Of a stretch of DNA of 35,181 nt, positions 1 to 7,616 are shown in pieces. The notes under the pieces were generated by a model that did not search any database, was not told the origin of the DNA, and saw nothing but the letters and a program-made list of their open reading frames with translations. The DNA lies in IMG/VR virus record IMGVR_UViG_3300036768_000131, positions 1 to 35,181 of that record. One strand, written 5' to 3'. This stretch comes from a virus. A program made the position numbers and the translations under genes. Positions within the stretch are counted from its first letter, which is position 1. Each line of letters starts with the position of its first letter.

Positions 1-90
1 GAACAAGGTCAGGTGGAGGCCATCGGCGTTTACTGGCGCATCACCGCGCGCGGCGTGCTGGCCTTCCGCAAGGGGGCCGCGCATGGCTGA
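1..90 (+). CDS. C-terminal end of a small winged-helix-like phage protein (partial)
   Basis: The frame is open from base 1 to a TGA at 88-90, so only about 29 C-terminal residues are present. The tail contains YWRIT, then GVL, which matches the tail of the next gene (RWRIT, then GVL) with similar spacing. The two look like tandem paralogs. The pattern of a short helical protein ending in a W-R-I-T, Gly wing fits the small winged-helix proteins found in Mu-like phages, but this is inferred from a fragment. The stop overlaps the ATG of the next gene at 83, which suggests translational coupling. DNA binding is possible but not shown. Confidence 0.55.
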   Translation, partial: EQGQVEAIGVYWRITARGVLAFRKGAAHG

Positions 91-337
91 CTGGATCGAC
101 GAGAACCGCAAGGCGCGCCGGTATCTGTTGGAGCTGCTCTACGCCGAGCGCCACAAGGCGCGCAACCAGGAGGTCGGCGGCTACCTGTCGCGGCGCGATC
201 TGGGCGATGCCGTGCGTGATGCCGATTTCCATCTGACCGTGCTCGCCGAGCTGGGCTACCTCAAACAGGACGGCATGCGCTGGCGCATCACCGGCAGTGG
301 CGTGCTGTATCTCGAATCCCTCATTACCAAGGAGTAA
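83..337 (+). CDS. Small winged-helix-like phage protein (84 aa)
   Basis: This 84-residue basic protein has a helical N-terminal half (DENRKARRYLLELLYAERHK) and ends with a turn and strand pattern typical of a winged helix: LAELGYLKQDG, then RWRITGSGVLYLES. It resembles in size and shape the small wHTH proteins of Mu-like phages (the type annotated as VpaChn25_0724 family); that assignment is from memory and unproven. The ATG at 83 overlaps the upstream stop. The gene ends with AAGGAGTAA, so its stop codon lies in the ribosome binding site of gpT. In Mu-like phages such genes normally sit upstream of the terminase, not directly before the major head gene, so the placement is odd and may reflect a rearranged or chimeric left end. 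Confidence 0.6.
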   Translation: MADWIDENRKARRYLLELLYAERHKARNQEVGGYLSRRDLGDAVRDADFHLTVLAELGYLKQDGMRWRITGSGVLYLESLITKE

Positions 338-340
338 CAC

Positions 341-1246
341 ATGGCCATCATCACCCCCGCCCTCATCGCCAGCCTGCGCACTGGCTTTTCCAAAGCCTTC
401 CAGGATGCCCTGACCGCCACGCCCACCGACTGGCAGAAAGTCGCCACGCGCGTTCCGTCGTCGTCGGCGTCCAATACCTACGGCTGGCTGAACCAGTTCC
501 CCACCCTGCGCGAGTGGGTGGGCGACCGCGTTCTGAAGGACATGGCTGCGCAAGCCTACCAGTTGCAGAACAAGCTATATGAAGGCACGGTTGCAGTGCC
601 CCGCACCGACATCGAGGATGACAACGTGGGCGTCTATACCCCGCTGTTCTCCGAGATGGGCCGCGCCGCCGCAACCCACCCTGACCAGCTTGTGTTCAGC
701 CTGCTAAAGACTGCGCACACCACCACCTGCTACGACGGGCAGTTCTTCTTTGACACCGATCACCCGGTCTATCCGAACGTGGACGGCACCGGCGTTGCTG
801 CCACCGTCAGTAACGTGCAGGCGGGTGCTGGCGATGCGTGGTATCTGCTCGACACCAGCCGCGCGCTCAAGCCGTTCATCTTCCAGGAACGCACCACTCC
901 GGAGCTGGAGGCGCTGACTTCCTCCCAGGACGAGAGCTCCTTTATGAAAGACTTGTATAGGTATGGCATCCGCTACCGCTGCAACGCGGGCCTTGGATTC
1001 TGGCAGATGGCCTACAAGTCTCAGGCGACGCTGGACGCGACCAACTTCAACGCCGCGATGTCTGCGATGATGAGCATCAAGGCCGACGGAGGCCGCCCGA
1101 TGGGCATCAAGCCGACGGTGCTGGTAGTGCCGCCGTCGCTGCGCGCCAACGCCATCGAGATCGTGAAGAACGAACGGCTCGCCAACGGGGCCAGCAACCC
1201 CAACTTTGGCGTTGTCGATCTGATCGTCTCGCCGTGGCTGGTGTAA
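341..1246 (+). CDS. T: Major head (capsid) subunit, Mu gpT-like
   Basis: This 301-residue protein is close to the length of Mu gpT (about 305) and has the family's N-terminal features: an opening MAIITPALI, a helix with FSKAFQDAL, then the TPTDWQKVATRVPS and YGWLNQFPTLREW segments. Further in, DTDHPVYP and the C-terminal LVVPPSLR and VVDLIVSPWLV fit the HK97-type fold of the Mu-like major head subunit. It assembles the procapsid with the protease, scaffold and portal coded at the other end of the window. Start ATG 341 follows AAGGAG with good spacing. The three genes downstream match the Mu order (gp35, gp36, gp37). The first 169 bases recur at 35013 with 10 differences, all in the first 84 bases, two of them changing residues (A10T, A26S). 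Confidence 0.93.
   Translation: MAIITPALIASLRTGFSKAFQDALTATPTDWQKVATRVPSSSASNTYGWLNQFPTLREWVGDRVLKDMAAQAYQLQNKLYEGTVAVPRTDIEDDNVGVYTPLFSEMGRAAATHPDQLVFSLLKTAHTTTCYDGQFFFDTDHPVYPNVDGTGVAATVSNVQAGAGDAWYLLDTSRALKPFIFQERTTPELEALTSSQDESSFMKDLYRYGIRYRCNAGLGFWQMAYKSQATLDATNFNAAMSAMMSIKADGGRPMGIKPTVLVVPPSLRANAIEIVKNERLANGASNPNFGVVDLIVSPWLV
425..509 (+). repeat. 85-bp direct repeat shared by both gpT copies (left copy)
   Basis: Bases 425-509 are identical to 35097-35181 at the window end. The preceding 84 bases of the two gene copies differ at 10 positions, eight of which fall in or before codon 11. This is a terminal overlap that would close the molecule into a 34,672-bp circle if real. It could also be a recent recombination tract or a join made by the assembler between two related phages. 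Confidence 0.95.
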
Positions 1247-1256
1247 GGGGCTGACG

Positions 1257-1487
1257 ATGGCACGCGCAAAGACCGCCAATCTGGTGCTCGACGGCGTGGT
1301 GGACGTTCCACCCGCCGCAGCGCGCGTGCGGCTGTCCGTGCGCACTGCGCCAGCGCAAGGAGGCCTCCAGCGCTACCGCGCTGGCCTTGGCCCGTTCGGA
1401 CGCGATCCGGTGACGGTCGAGGCCACGCCTGCGCAGGCCGAGGCATTGCGTGCTGATCCGGTGCTGATCGTGACAGAGGCGGAGTGA
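1257..1487 (+). CDS. FluMu gp35-like (HI1506-type) small head protein
   Basis: This 76-residue protein lies between the major head subunit and the DUF1320 gene, exactly where Mu-like phages carry gp35. The C-terminal half shows the FluMu N-terminal/HI1506 pattern: an R-x-G-L-G-P-F-G-R-D segment, then VTVEATPAQAEALRADPVL and ending VTEAE. In those proteins the small domain precedes a DNA- or capsid-associated function that is poorly understood. The N-terminal third (VLDGVVDVPPAAARVRL) is not recognised. The start ATG follows AGGGG. A virion-completion or capsid-accessory role is inferred from position. Confidence 0.65.
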   Translation: MARAKTANLVLDGVVDVPPAAARVRLSVRTAPAQGGLQRYRAGLGPFGRDPVTVEATPAQAEALRADPVLIVTEAE

Positions 1488-1491
1488 CGCC

Positions 1492-1902
1492 ATGCCCTAC
1501 GCAACGCTCGCTGACCTGACCACCCGCTACGGCGAGGATGAAATCCGGCAGCGCAGCGATCACGCCGGCATCGGGTCGATTGACACGGCCGTTGTCAATC
1601 AGGCGCTCGCCGATGCCAGCGCCGAGATCGACGCCTATCTGTCCGGGCGCTTCACCTTGCCGCTGGCGACCGTGCCGCCGCACCTTGTGCGTATCTGCTG
1701 CGCCATCGCCCGCTATCGCCTCTGGGACGATGCCATGCCTGAGCGCGTGCGGGTCGAGTATCAGGACGCCGTTCGGCTGCTGGAGTCCATCGCCAAGGGG
1801 ATGGTGACGCTTGGCCTCTCGATCGAACCAGTAAGCGGTCTATCAGAGGCAAGGCCGGGGGATGACCGAGTGTTTTCGAGATCGGGCACCGGGGGCTACT
1901 GA
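1492..1902 (+). CDS. Head-tail adaptor, DUF1320 / Mu gp36-like
   Basis: This 136-residue protein is a clear DUF1320 member: it opens MPYATLADLTTRYG, followed by QALADASAEIDAYLSGRF, PLATVPPHLVRICCAIARYRLWDD and a helical tail with YQDAVRLLESIAKG. DUF1320 proteins are all-helical connectors that add to the portal ring after packaging (Mu gp36; comparable to gp6/gp15-type adaptors). It is flanked by gp35-like and gp37-like genes, as in Mu. A GGAG motif lies before the ATG. The stop TGA is directly followed by the GTG start of the next gene. Confidence 0.9.
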   Translation: MPYATLADLTTRYGEDEIRQRSDHAGIGSIDTAVVNQALADASAEIDAYLSGRFTLPLATVPPHLVRICCAIARYRLWDDAMPERVRVEYQDAVRLLESIAKGMVTLGLSIEPVSGLSEARPGDDRVFSRSGTGGY

Positions 1903-2313
1903 GTGGACTTGCAGCAGATCGTGGACCGCTTGCGCACGCAGTGCCCTGGGCTGCGGATGGTGGCCCTGGGTATCGAATACGACGATGCTGCCGTCGCCAT
2001 GCCTGCCGCCTACGTTGTCGCGGAGAAAGAACAGGCCGACCCGCCGGAGTTGCTTGGGTCACGCAGGCAGCGGGTCGAGCTGACATTCAGCGTATCGCTG
2101 GTGGTCGGATCGGCGCAGCGGCATGCCGGGATCGGTGCAGGTCTGCCAGCGGCCATTGAAGCCGTGCGCAGCGAGGTGTTGGACGCATTGCGCGGATGGC
2201 TGCCTGCTGGCGCCGACTGGCCGATTGAACACCGATCCGGGCAGCTTGTGCCCGTCGATATTGGGCGCGCGATCTGGACAGACCTATTCGCCGTTGGATT
2301 CTTGAGGGACTGA
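1903..2313 (+). CDS. Tail terminator / completion protein, gp37-like
   Basis: This 136-residue protein begins with GTG at 1903, immediately after the TGA of the DUF1320 gene (TGA-GTG), so it is probably translated by coupling. The sequence opens with LQQIVDRLRTQCPGLRMV and includes RQRVELTFSVSLVVG, then EAVRSEVLDALRGWLP and a late IWTDLFAVGFL strand. This alternating helix and strand layout fits the tail terminator/gp37-like family (FluMu gp37) that caps the tail tube and joins it to the head. Position between DUF1320 and tube genes supports this. The family call rests on layout and a general pattern rather than diagnostic residues. Confidence 0.65.
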   Translation: MDLQQIVDRLRTQCPGLRMVALGIEYDDAAVAMPAAYVVAEKEQADPPELLGSRRQRVELTFSVSLVVGSAQRHAGIGAGLPAAIEAVRSEVLDALRGWLPAGADWPIEHRSGQLVPVDIGRAIWTDLFAVGFLRD

Positions 2314-2314
2314 C

Positions 2315-2527
2315 ATGACTGACATTTACCCGGATACAGGTGGCCGCTGGATTCGCACGCAGGATGGCGGGATCGTCAGGGACGATGGCGAGGCCGCGCC
2401 CACTGAAGCCGACCCTTCCAATGCCGCCGCTGACGCTGCTGCTTCCGATGACGATGCAGACACATCGCTCGTAATGGCGGACGGCGACGCAGAAACCGAC
2501 TCTGCGCAAGACACACAGGAGAGCTAA
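2315..2527 (+). CDS. Small acidic protein of unknown function
   Basis: This 70-residue protein has a short folded-looking N-terminus (YPDTGGRWIRTQDGG) followed by a low-complexity acidic, alanine-rich tail rich in D, E, A and S. Genes of this kind often sit just before the tail tube gene in Mu/lambda hybrid phages, but no function is known to me. It starts one base after the stop of the terminator gene and ends three bases before the tube ATG, so it belongs to the same transcript. The reading frame has regular codon use and coupling on both sides, which argues that it is expressed. Confidence 0.6.
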   Translation: MTDIYPDTGGRWIRTQDGGIVRDDGEAAPTEADPSNAAADAAASDDDADTSLVMADGDAETDSAQDTQES

Positions 2528-2530
2528 CCC

Positions 2531-3493
2531 ATGTCCATGCTGATCCGCAATACCGTCATCCTGGCGAAGCTGGAAACGACCTACGGCACCGATGCGTCAC
2601 CGACTGGCGCCTCCAACGCCCTGCTGGTGAGCGATGCCAGCTTTGAGCTTTCGATTGACAACGTCAACCGCGACCTGCTCCGGTCATCCCTCGGAGGATC
2701 GGAACAGCTCGCCGGCACGCGTTACGTCAAATGCGAGTTCACCGTTGAGCTGTCCGGTTCCGGCACGGCTGGAACTGCGCCCGCATGGGGGCCGCTGCTG
2801 CGTGGCTGCGGCATGGCCGAGACGGTCAACGCAGGAAGCAACGTGTCCTACAACCCGGTATCGCAGGGGTTCGAGTCGTTGACCATCTACTACTACCTCG
2901 ATGGCGCCGTTCACAAGGCGCTCGGGTGCCGTGGCACGTGCGAAATCAGCGCCGAACTCGGCGGGCGCCCGACGCTGAAGTTCTCATTCATCGGCATCTA
3001 TGGCGGCATCTCCGCCAGCTCCAACCCTGCCGCAACGCTAACGGCGTGGAAGAAGCCGGTGGCGATCACCGATGCCAACGCTGGCGATATCACCATCGGG
3101 GCGACGTTCACCGCCGCAACGGCTGCGATCACTGGCGGCACCACCTATCCAAGCAAGGGGATCAACATCACGCTCGGCCAAAAGGTGGAGTTCGTGCCGC
3201 TGCTGGGCAGCGAAAGCGTGGAAATCACCGGGCGCGAAACGACAGGGAAGCTGGCGCTGGATGTCACCCCTGCGCAGGCCGCCACGATGTATGCCGATGT
3301 GCTCGCCAATGCCACCGTAAGCCTTGCGCTCGAGATTGGCACGGCGGCTGGAAGCAAGGTGCTGCTGTGGGCGCCGACCGTGCAGCGCATCAATCCCAAG
3401 TGGGAGGAATACAACGGCCTCGCCCTGCTCGGCATGGACTTGCGGCTTGTCCCGAATACAGGGAACGACGAACTCGTGATCGCCGCCAAGTAA
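2531..3493 (+). CDS. Major tail tube protein
   Basis: This 320-residue protein fits the siphovirus tail tube family (Phage_tube_2 type). The N-terminus has LAKLETTYGTDASPTG and a conserved region LLRSSLGGSEQLAGTRYVKCEFTVEL with an exposed-loop and beta pattern. A middle WGPLLRGCGMAETV motif and a later SLTIYYYLDGAVHKALGCRG strand pair are typical. The C-terminal third is a second beta domain, possibly an Ig-like decoration. It polymerises into the inner tube around the tape measure and is followed by the chaperone and tape measure genes. Start ATG follows GGAG. Confidence 0.85.
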   Translation: MSMLIRNTVILAKLETTYGTDASPTGASNALLVSDASFELSIDNVNRDLLRSSLGGSEQLAGTRYVKCEFTVELSGSGTAGTAPAWGPLLRGCGMAETVNAGSNVSYNPVSQGFESLTIYYYLDGAVHKALGCRGTCEISAELGGRPTLKFSFIGIYGGISASSNPAATLTAWKKPVAITDANAGDITIGATFTAATAAITGGTTYPSKGINITLGQKVEFVPLLGSESVEITGRETTGKLALDVTPAQAATMYADVLANATVSLALEIGTAAGSKVLLWAPTVQRINPKWEEYNGLALLGMDLRLVPNTGNDELVIAAK

Positions 3494-3503
3494 GGGATGA
3501 CAG

Positions 3504-3848
3504 ATGTTCAAGCTCGCGCCAAGTGACAGTTTCTGGTATCCGGTTTCCGTGCAGACCATCGGGCAGGACGGCAAGCGCTCCACAGAGCAGTTCCAGGCGC
3601 TGTTCAAGCGCTACAGCCGGACGCAGTTCGAGGCGCTGGTGGCGCGCCTGCAATCTGGCGAGCAGACCGATCTTTCGCTTGCGACCGATGTGCTGATCGG
3701 GTGGCGTGGTGTGCTGGATGCAGACGGCAAAGAGGTCGAGTTCAGCGAGCAGGCGCGCGATGCGCTGCTGGACATCTGGCCAGTGCTGCCCGCCGTCGTG
3801 GGGGCCTTCATCGAGGCGCACACGCCAGAGGGGCGCGCAAAAAACTGA
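3504..3848 (+). CDS. Tail assembly chaperone, gpG-like (0-frame product)
   Basis: This 114-residue protein lies between the tube and tape-measure genes, the place of lambda G. The helical sequence (FQALFKRYSRTQFEALVARL, then SEQARDALLDIWPVLPAVVGAFIEAH) fits tail assembly chaperones, which coat the tape measure before tube growth and are absent from the virion. The stop TGA at 3846 directly follows an A AAA AAC slippery heptamer, so a fraction of ribosomes should shift to the -1 frame and make a longer product. The start follows AAGGG. Confidence 0.85.
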   Translation: MFKLAPSDSFWYPVSVQTIGQDGKRSTEQFQALFKRYSRTQFEALVARLQSGEQTDLSLATDVLIGWRGVLDADGKEVEFSEQARDALLDIWPVLPAVVGAFIEAHTPEGRAKN

Positions 3849-4171
3849 TTGCCGCCGCCAGACGCTGGGCCTCTGGCGGCGGGCGCGACACCAGCAAAGA
3901 CGCGGCAGCGGCCTTCGGGCTGCTGCTCCAGCAAGAGCAGGAGGCGGAGATCGAGATATGGCCGGACTGTCTCGCCAGCGTGGAGGTGTTCCTATCCTGC
4001 GCCACGCAGTGGAGGATGGACGGCATGAACGGGCATGTGCTCGGGCTGGATTACGCCGCCGTGCGTGCCGTCATGGACATGCTCGACGTGGCCGACAAGG
4101 CGCAGACGTTCCGCGACGTGCGTATCATGGAGGCGGCGGCGCTGGAGGTGTTCAACGCTGCCACGCGATGA
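3504..4171 (+). CDS. Tail assembly chaperone fusion (gpGT-like) made by -1 frameshift
   Basis: After slippage at 3839-3845 the ribosome reads the -1 frame to the TGA at 4169-4171. This adds 108 residues to the 114 of the short form, about 222 in total. The extension (FGLLLQQEQEAEIEIWPDCL, then WRMDGMNGHVLGLDYAAVRAVMDML) has no good start of its own and matches what is expected of the T domain, which in lambda binds the tail tube and brings it to the tape measure. The frame of the extension continues just past the slippery site as KKLIAAARRW. The tape measure gene begins 20 bases downstream. Confidence 0.85.
3839..3882 (+). promoter_or_regulatory. Programmed -1 ribosomal frameshift signal
   Basis: A AAA AAC lies at 3839-3845 in the correct phase (third base of GCA, then AAA, AAC), directly before the 0-frame stop at 3846-3848. 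Six bases later a perfect 10-bp stem forms between 3852-3861 and 3873-3882 with an 11-base loop. Slippery site, spacer and hairpin together are the standard bacterial frameshift arrangement. Confidence 0.9.
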
Positions 4172-4191
4172 GCTGATCCAGGATTCCCCAC

Positions 4192-7100
4192 ATGGCCGCT
4201 TCCTCTTTCCAGCTTGGGATCAAGATCACCGCCGACAGCAAGCAAGCTGAGCAGGCGATGGCGCGCACGCGGGACGGCCTCGATGCCATTTCGAGGCAGT
4301 TGACCGTAGCGCGCAATGCCTTCCTTGCGCTGGGCGGCGTCATGGGGATGTCCGCAGGCGTTGCTGGGCTGGCGCGTGTGGCAGACGAGGTGCGGTCTGT
4401 CAATGCCCGTCTGCGGCAGGCGACCAGCAGTATGCAGGAGTTTGCCGCCGCGCAACGGCTGGCGCTTGATCTGTCCGCCAAGACCGGGGCCGGGTATGAG
4501 GCCATCGCCTCGATGTATGCGCGGCTGTCAATGGCAGCCAAGAGCTACGGCCTGAGCCAGCAGCAGGTCGCCTCGATCACTTCGGCCACCGCCAATGCGC
4601 TCAAGGTCAGCGGGGCCAGTGCTGGCGAAGCTGCCGCCGTCATCACGCAGCTATCGCAGGCGCTCGGCAGCGGCGTGCTGCGCGGGGATGAGTTCAATTC
4701 GATCATGGAGAATGGCGGCGCGCTGGCGAAGGCGCTGGCCGATGGGCTTGGGGTGCCAATTGGCAAGCTGCGCCAGCTTGCGGAACAGGGCCTGCTGACC
4801 ACGGACATTGTGGCCGCCGCGCTCGAATCGCAGCGCGAAAAGCTGGAGGCCGCGGCTGCGGCCATGCCGCGCACCATCGGGCAGAGTCTTGTCGCCATGC
4901 GCGATGCGTTCGGGCAGGCCGTGGTGCAGCTTGACCAGTCCATCGGTGCAAGCCAAGCCGCGATTCATGTGTTCGACGCGCTGGCGCGCAACATGCAGAG
5001 CATCGTGGCGGTTGGCCTTCCCACCGCGCTTGCCGGTGTCGCGGTCATGCTGGGCCGCGTTGCCGGTGCCGGGGCGTCCTACCTGGGCGGGGTGTATAAG
5101 CAGATCGTGGCAGACCAGCAGGCGCGTGCCAGCGCAATTTCGCTGGCTGCGGCGCGTCTGGACTACGCCAAGGCCGAGTTTGCCGCAGCGCAGGCGACGG
5201 TTGCGTCCACCACCGGGATGGCGCGTCTGACGGCTGTGGAAAACGTGCTGGTGCCTGCACAGCAGCGTCTGGCGGCTGCGCAGCAGGAGCTGAACGTGGC
5301 GCAGGCCGAAGGCGCCGTTGCTACCCGCGCGCTGAATCTTGCCATCGCAGGGCTGGGCGGCCCGCTTGGAATCGTGGTGACGCTGCTCACGGCGGGCATT
5401 TCGGCATGGGCGCTCTGGGGCGACAAGGCCGAAGAGGCAGGCAACAGGGCCAAGACCGCCGCAGAAAAGGCGCGGGATGCCATCGAGCAGGCCAATCAGG
5501 CCCGCGACCGTTTGCAGCGCGAAGCCAAATACGGCACCGGGGATGCCGGGACGCTGCGCGAGGGCATCGACGCGAGCGCAAGGCAGATCGAGGCCAAGAC
5601 CAGGGAGCTGATTGCAGCGCAGCGCGAGGCGGAGCGAGCACAGCAGCAAATCCGATACGCCCGCGAGGGTGGCGAGGTGGCCGCTGTTGCTGCGTATCAG
5701 CGCCAGCTCGACAGGGTGAAGGCCATCCGCGCAGAGCTTGCGCAGCTCCAGCGCGACCGCGAGGCGAACATCGCGCAGCTGAGCCGTGTTCAATCCGGCG
5801 ATGGGCAATCCGCGCCTGGCGCGCCTACCAAGGCCCAGCGGATGCTGGCGGAGCAGCAGTGGAACCAGTATCTGCAACAGTTCCGCAGCAACAAGCAGAA
5901 GCTGGCCGATGAGATCAAGCAGCTGCAAGAGCTTGCCAAGCAGCGCGGGCTGTCGCTCGACAGCAAGGAATACAAGGACGCCGAGGCCGCGATCCGCGCC
6001 AAGTTTGAAAAGAAGGAGGCAGGCGGCATTGCCAGCGCATCCGCGCGGGATTTTCTGGATGTCGCGCGCGCGCAATCCGAGGCGGAATACAGCCTGCTGA
6101 AAGATTCGCTTGACCGGCAACTGGCCGCGCTGGATGAGTCGTTGCAGGATCGCCTGCTGTCTGTCAGGGACTACTACGCGCGCAAGACGCAGATCGAGCT
6201 GCAAGAGAATGCCGCAGAGCAGGAAAGACAGCGTGCGCTGATTGCGGATCTGCAAAAGACGGCAGCCAATGCAAAACCTGGCGAGCGCGAGCGTGCTCTG
6301 GCCGACATCATCAATGCGCAGGCGCAGCTTGAGATTCTTGCGCGGAAGGCGAAGGACATCCCAAAGGCCGCCGCGCGCGCGCAGCTGAAGGATGAGCTGG
6401 CAAGCATCCAGGAGCAGATGCAGCGCGCGCAGGCAATCGTGCAGGCCGCAGAGCAGAGCGCGCAATCGCGTGTCGCCATTGGGCTGGAAACGCAGGCGCA
6501 GGCGCGCAGGCAGGTCACTGAGACGATCCGCGCACAGGGGCAGGCGCTGGCGCGCGACCTGATCCCGCAGATTGAGCGCCTGCTGGCCGTCGCCACCGAT
6601 CCGGTTGTCATTGCGCAGCTTGCCGCGACGCTCGACAAAATCCGGCAGATGCAGGCAGAGGGCAGCCGAACCGGCGCGTTCGATGGCATCAGCCAGGCCG
6701 TGCGCGACTACGCCGACAAGGCATCGGACGCCTTCCAGACGGCGCGCGATGCAGCCACACGCGCATTCCAGGGGATCGAGGATGCGCTGACCGACCTTGT
6801 TGTGAAGGGCAAGGCGGACTTCCGTGGGCTGGTGGTCAGCATCCTGGCCGATCTTGCGCGGCTGCAACTGCAAAAAGGCCTGAGCCGCCTGTTCGATGTG
6901 GTCGGGACGGCCATCGGGGTGAAAACGAACGCCGTCGGTGGTGTGTATTCATCGCCAAGCCTGTCTGCCTACTCTGGCGGGGTGTATGACAGCCCGCGCG
7001 TGTTTGCATTCGCCCATGGGATCGGCGTGTTCGGCGAAGCAGGCCCGGAGGCCATCATGCCGCTGAAGCGTGGCCGGGACGGCAAGCTCGGCGTCGTGGC

Positions 7101-7275
7101 GCAGGGTGGCACTGCGGGGAACATCACGGTCAATGTGCATGTTGACGCGACATCGCAGCCTGGGGACATTCGCGGCGATGCGCGAGGCATTGACCTTGGG
7201 CGGCGCATCCAGGCGGCAGTGCGCGCCGTGCTGGTCGATGAGCGCAGGCCTGGCGGATTGCTGGCGGGAGGCTGA
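4192..7275 (+). CDS. Tail tape measure protein
   Basis: This 1027-residue protein is the longest in the tail module after gpJ. Residues about 45-250 match the tape-measure N-terminal domain: ANALKVSGASAGEAAAVITQ, then LSQALGSGVLRGDEFNSIMENG and VPIGKLRQLAEQGLLTTDIV. A glycine-rich hydrophobic segment around residues 387-407 (GPLGIVVTLLTAGISAWAL) may insert into the host membrane. The middle is long, charged and Gln/Ala-rich, with coiled-coil character (about 420-800). The C-terminal region has the lambda gpH-like GVFGEAGPEAIMPLKRGRDG motif followed by a beta tail. At roughly 1.5 Angstrom per residue, the family rule, the tail would be about 150 nm. A weak AGGA precedes the ATG. Confidence 0.93.
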   Translation: MAASSFQLGIKITADSKQAEQAMARTRDGLDAISRQLTVARNAFLALGGVMGMSAGVAGLARVADEVRSVNARLRQATSSMQEFAAAQRLALDLSAKTGAGYEAIASMYARLSMAAKSYGLSQQQVASITSATANALKVSGASAGEAAAVITQLSQALGSGVLRGDEFNSIMENGGALAKALADGLGVPIGKLRQLAEQGLLTTDIVAAALESQREKLEAAAAAMPRTIGQSLVAMRDAFGQAVVQLDQSIGASQAAIHVFDALARNMQSIVAVGLPTALAGVAVMLGRVAGAGASYLGGVYKQIVADQQARASAISLAAARLDYAKAEFAAAQATVASTTGMARLTAVENVLVPAQQRLAAAQQELNVAQAEGAVATRALNLAIAGLGGPLGIVVTLLTAGISAWALWGDKAEEAGNRAKTAAEKARDAIEQANQARDRLQREAKYGTGDAGTLREGIDASARQIEAKTRELIAAQREAERAQQQIRYAREGGEVAAVAAYQRQLDRVKAIRAELAQLQRDREANIAQLSRVQSGDGQSAPGAPTKAQRMLAEQQWNQYLQQFRSNKQKLADEIKQLQELAKQRGLSLDSKEYKDAEAAIRAKFEKKEAGGIASASARDFLDVARAQSEAEYSLLKDSLDRQLAALDESLQDRLLSVRDYYARKTQIELQENAAEQERQRALIADLQKTAANAKPGERERALADIINAQAQLEILARKAKDIPKAAARAQLKDELASIQEQMQRAQAIVQAAEQSAQSRVAIGLETQAQARRQVTETIRAQGQALARDLIPQIERLLAVATDPVVIAQLAATLDKIRQMQAEGSRTGAFDGISQAVRDYADKASDAFQTARDAATRAFQGIEDALTDLVVKGKADFRGLVVSILADLARLQLQKGLSRLFDVVGTAIGVKTNAVGGVYSSPSLSAYSGGVYDSPRVFAFAHGIGVFGEAGPEAIMPLKRGRDGKLGVVAQGGTAGNITVNVHVDATSQPGDIRGDARGIDLGRRIQAAVRAVLVDERRPGGLLAGG

Positions 7276-7280
7276 GCAGC

Positions 7281-7613
7281 ATGGCGACGTTCACGTGGGC
7301 ACCGAGCTATAGCGCAAGCATGGAGGTGTCGCCGCGCGTGCGGCGTGTCGCCTTCGGCGATGGCTATGAGCAGCGAGTGGCGGATGGCATCAACACGATG
7401 CCTGCAAAATGGTCACTGCGGTTCGTCCGCTACAACGCCGATCTTGCCGCAATTGCCGCGTTTCTGTCCGCCCGCGCCGGGGTGGAAGCCTTCGACTGGA
7501 CGGCGCCTGACGGGACATCCGGGAAATACGTGTGCAGGCAGTGGACGCGATCCTATACCGGCCCGCAGATCGGCGAAATCTCGGCCACGTTCGAGCAGGT
7601 GTTTGGGGAGTAA
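7281..7613 (+). CDS. M: Minor tail protein, lambda gpM-like
   Basis: This 110-residue protein belongs to the phage minor tail family (lambda gpM; Phage_min_tail). Visible family features are the opening FTWAPSYSASMEVSPRVRRV, the FGDGYEQR motif, then SLRFVRYN and FDWTAPDG, ending with EISATFEQVF. gpM links the distal tube to the tip complex. It is followed by gpL, gpK, gpI and gpJ in the lambda order. GGAGG precedes the ATG, six bases after the tape-measure stop. Confidence 0.92.
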   Translation: MATFTWAPSYSASMEVSPRVRRVAFGDGYEQRVADGINTMPAKWSLRFVRYNADLAAIAAFLSARAGVEAFDWTAPDGTSGKYVCRQWTRSYTGPQIGEISATFEQVFGE

Positions 7614-7616
7614 CCG

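Noticed and set aside
4651-6873. Long minus-strand open frame of 740 codons opposite the tape measure gene
   Set aside because: It is a shadow of the GC-rich, Ala/Gln-rich tape-measure coding sequence. It has no ribosome binding site and no recognisable domain, and the plus frame is clearly genuine.
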